Positions 24,501 through 25,000 of a stretch of 25,000 bases of DNA are shown in pieces (position 1 is the first letter of the stretch; each line of letters begins with the position of its first letter). Source of the stretch: Anaeromyces robustus (taxonomy: Eukaryota; Neocallimastigomycota; Neocallimastigomycetes; Neocallimastigales; Neocallimastigaceae). Location: positions 32,501-57,500 of the forward strand of contig MCFG01000125.1 of NCBI GenBank assembly GCA_002104895.1, read 5' to 3'. The notes beneath the pieces were generated by a model. That model worked only from the letters and a program-made list of their open reading frames with translations. It had not been told where the DNA came from and did no database searches. The position numbers and the translations under genes are program-made.

Positions 24501-25000
24501 AAGAATAATATTTCCTTTATTCCATGTAGTGGTTTAATTGGTGAAAATCTTGTTAAACGTGAAGATCCAAACCTTTGTTCTTGGTATAATGATAATACTT
24601 TAATTCAACAAATAGGTATTTATTTTTATTATTATTATTATTATTATTATTCAATATATATATTTATATTAATTTTTTTTATATTTAATATTTATTAATT
24701 AATTAATTATATATTTATTAATTTATTATTATTATTATTACTATTATTATTATTATTAATATAATTATTATTATTGTAAATATTCCATTGATTACTAATA
24801 GATGCTTTAGAAACTGTAGTTTTAAATAAAGAAATTATTAAGAAGCCATTCCGTATGGCTATTTCTGACTTTTATAATGGAGGTTTTGGTGGAGCTAATA
24901 TTACTGTTAATGGTAGAATTGAATCTGGTAGCATTCAAATTGGTGAAAATGTTTTACTTACTCCATCAAATGAATATGCACAAGTTAAAAGTAAAAAAAA
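21551..25000 (+). CDS. HBS1: HBS1 ribosome-rescue GTPase (eRF3/EF-1A family), 5' part, 10 exons seen, continues past the window
   Basis: Hbs1 partners Dom34/Pelota to load on empty or blocked A sites and, with ABCE1/Rli1, splits stalled ribosomes (family knowledge). Exons: 21551-21590, 21905-22000, 22197-22298, 22430-22486, 22695-22961, 23415-23580, 23734-23851, 24097-24243, 24423-24615, 24802-24990 (last donor at 24991 predicted). About 458 codons are present; the family is usually 600-690, so the rest of beta-barrel domain 2 and domain 3 lie outside. The N-terminus [12 protein letters not shown] matches the Hbs1-specific start MARHRNVRGYNYDED of the human protein. An Asp/Tyr-rich run follows, then a Ser/Asn linker. 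GTPase motifs: GHVDAGKST (188-196), RGVTMN (243-248), DSPGHKD (265-271), NKLD (327-330), CSGL (366-369), plus TGGQTREH-type SGGQTREH. Domain 2 starts at [16 protein letters not shown] replaces the commoner DAPGH. Two donors (22001, 22299) start GTT. Confidence 0.95.
22962..23414 (+). other. HBS1 intron 5, long T-rich intron before the P-loop exon
   Basis: This is the longest HBS1 intron (453 nt), inserted between the first and second base of the Gly codon that opens the P-loop GHVDAGKST. It is made of T-runs with TTTC/CTTT words, and the words GAAAGTATT and TATTGTGAAAATATTGT occur twice (near 23152-23180 and 23220-23250). Its position exactly at the boundary between linker and GTPase domain separates the two modules cleanly. 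Confidence 0.75.

Overview
The window is extremely AT-rich eukaryotic nuclear DNA. It has near-continuous A/T homopolymers and (AAAT)n, (AAT)n and (AT)n microsatellites between genes and in introns, poly-Asn tracts in one protein, and 20 complete spliceosomal introns (GT...AG, mostly TAG acceptors) in three of the four genes. Conserved coding blocks stand out as islands of less extreme composition. Together this fits an early-diverging fungus, most likely an anaerobic gut fungus (Neocallimastigomycota). A dictyostelid is the main alternative. The assignment is inference from composition and gene style, not from a marker gene.

Layout: (1) 465-6245, minus: an uninterrupted 1926-residue Rho-type GEF (DH plus C-terminal PH) with long disordered regions. 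(2) 6246-13496: about 7.25 kb in which I find no gene, only microsatellites and a few hairpins. (3) 13497-16063, minus, 5 exons: a 475-residue FAD/NAD(P) disulfide oxidoreductase of the dihydrolipoamide dehydrogenase / mycothione-reductase-like type. (4) 16064-17193: spacer. (5) 17194-20689, minus, 8 exons: a 565-residue TRIP4/ASC-1 (Rqt4-type) protein with a complete C2HC5 zinc finger. (6) 20690-21550: a divergent intergenic region with a strong palindrome. (7) 21551 to beyond the right edge, plus, at least 10 exons: HBS1, the eRF3-like translational GTPase of ribosome rescue.

The most suggestive arrangement is the head-to-head pair TRIP4/RQT4 and HBS1. Both proteins act on stalled ribosomes: Rqt4/TRIP4 in the RQT (ASC-1) complex that splits collided ribosomes, and Hbs1 with Dom34/Pelota. 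They are separated by only 861 bases. Other points of interest are a PH domain split by a low-complexity insert of about 245 residues, five FDKSxLxPV repeats in the GEF that resemble the beta-thymosin/WH2 actin-binding motif, a tandem intronic hairpin whose two copies differ only by one compensatory base pair, and a run of phase-1 symmetric exons in the HBS1 N-terminal region. All exon models were built by hand. The reductase and TRIP4 models close in frame from ATG to stop, and the HBS1 model stays in frame to the window edge.
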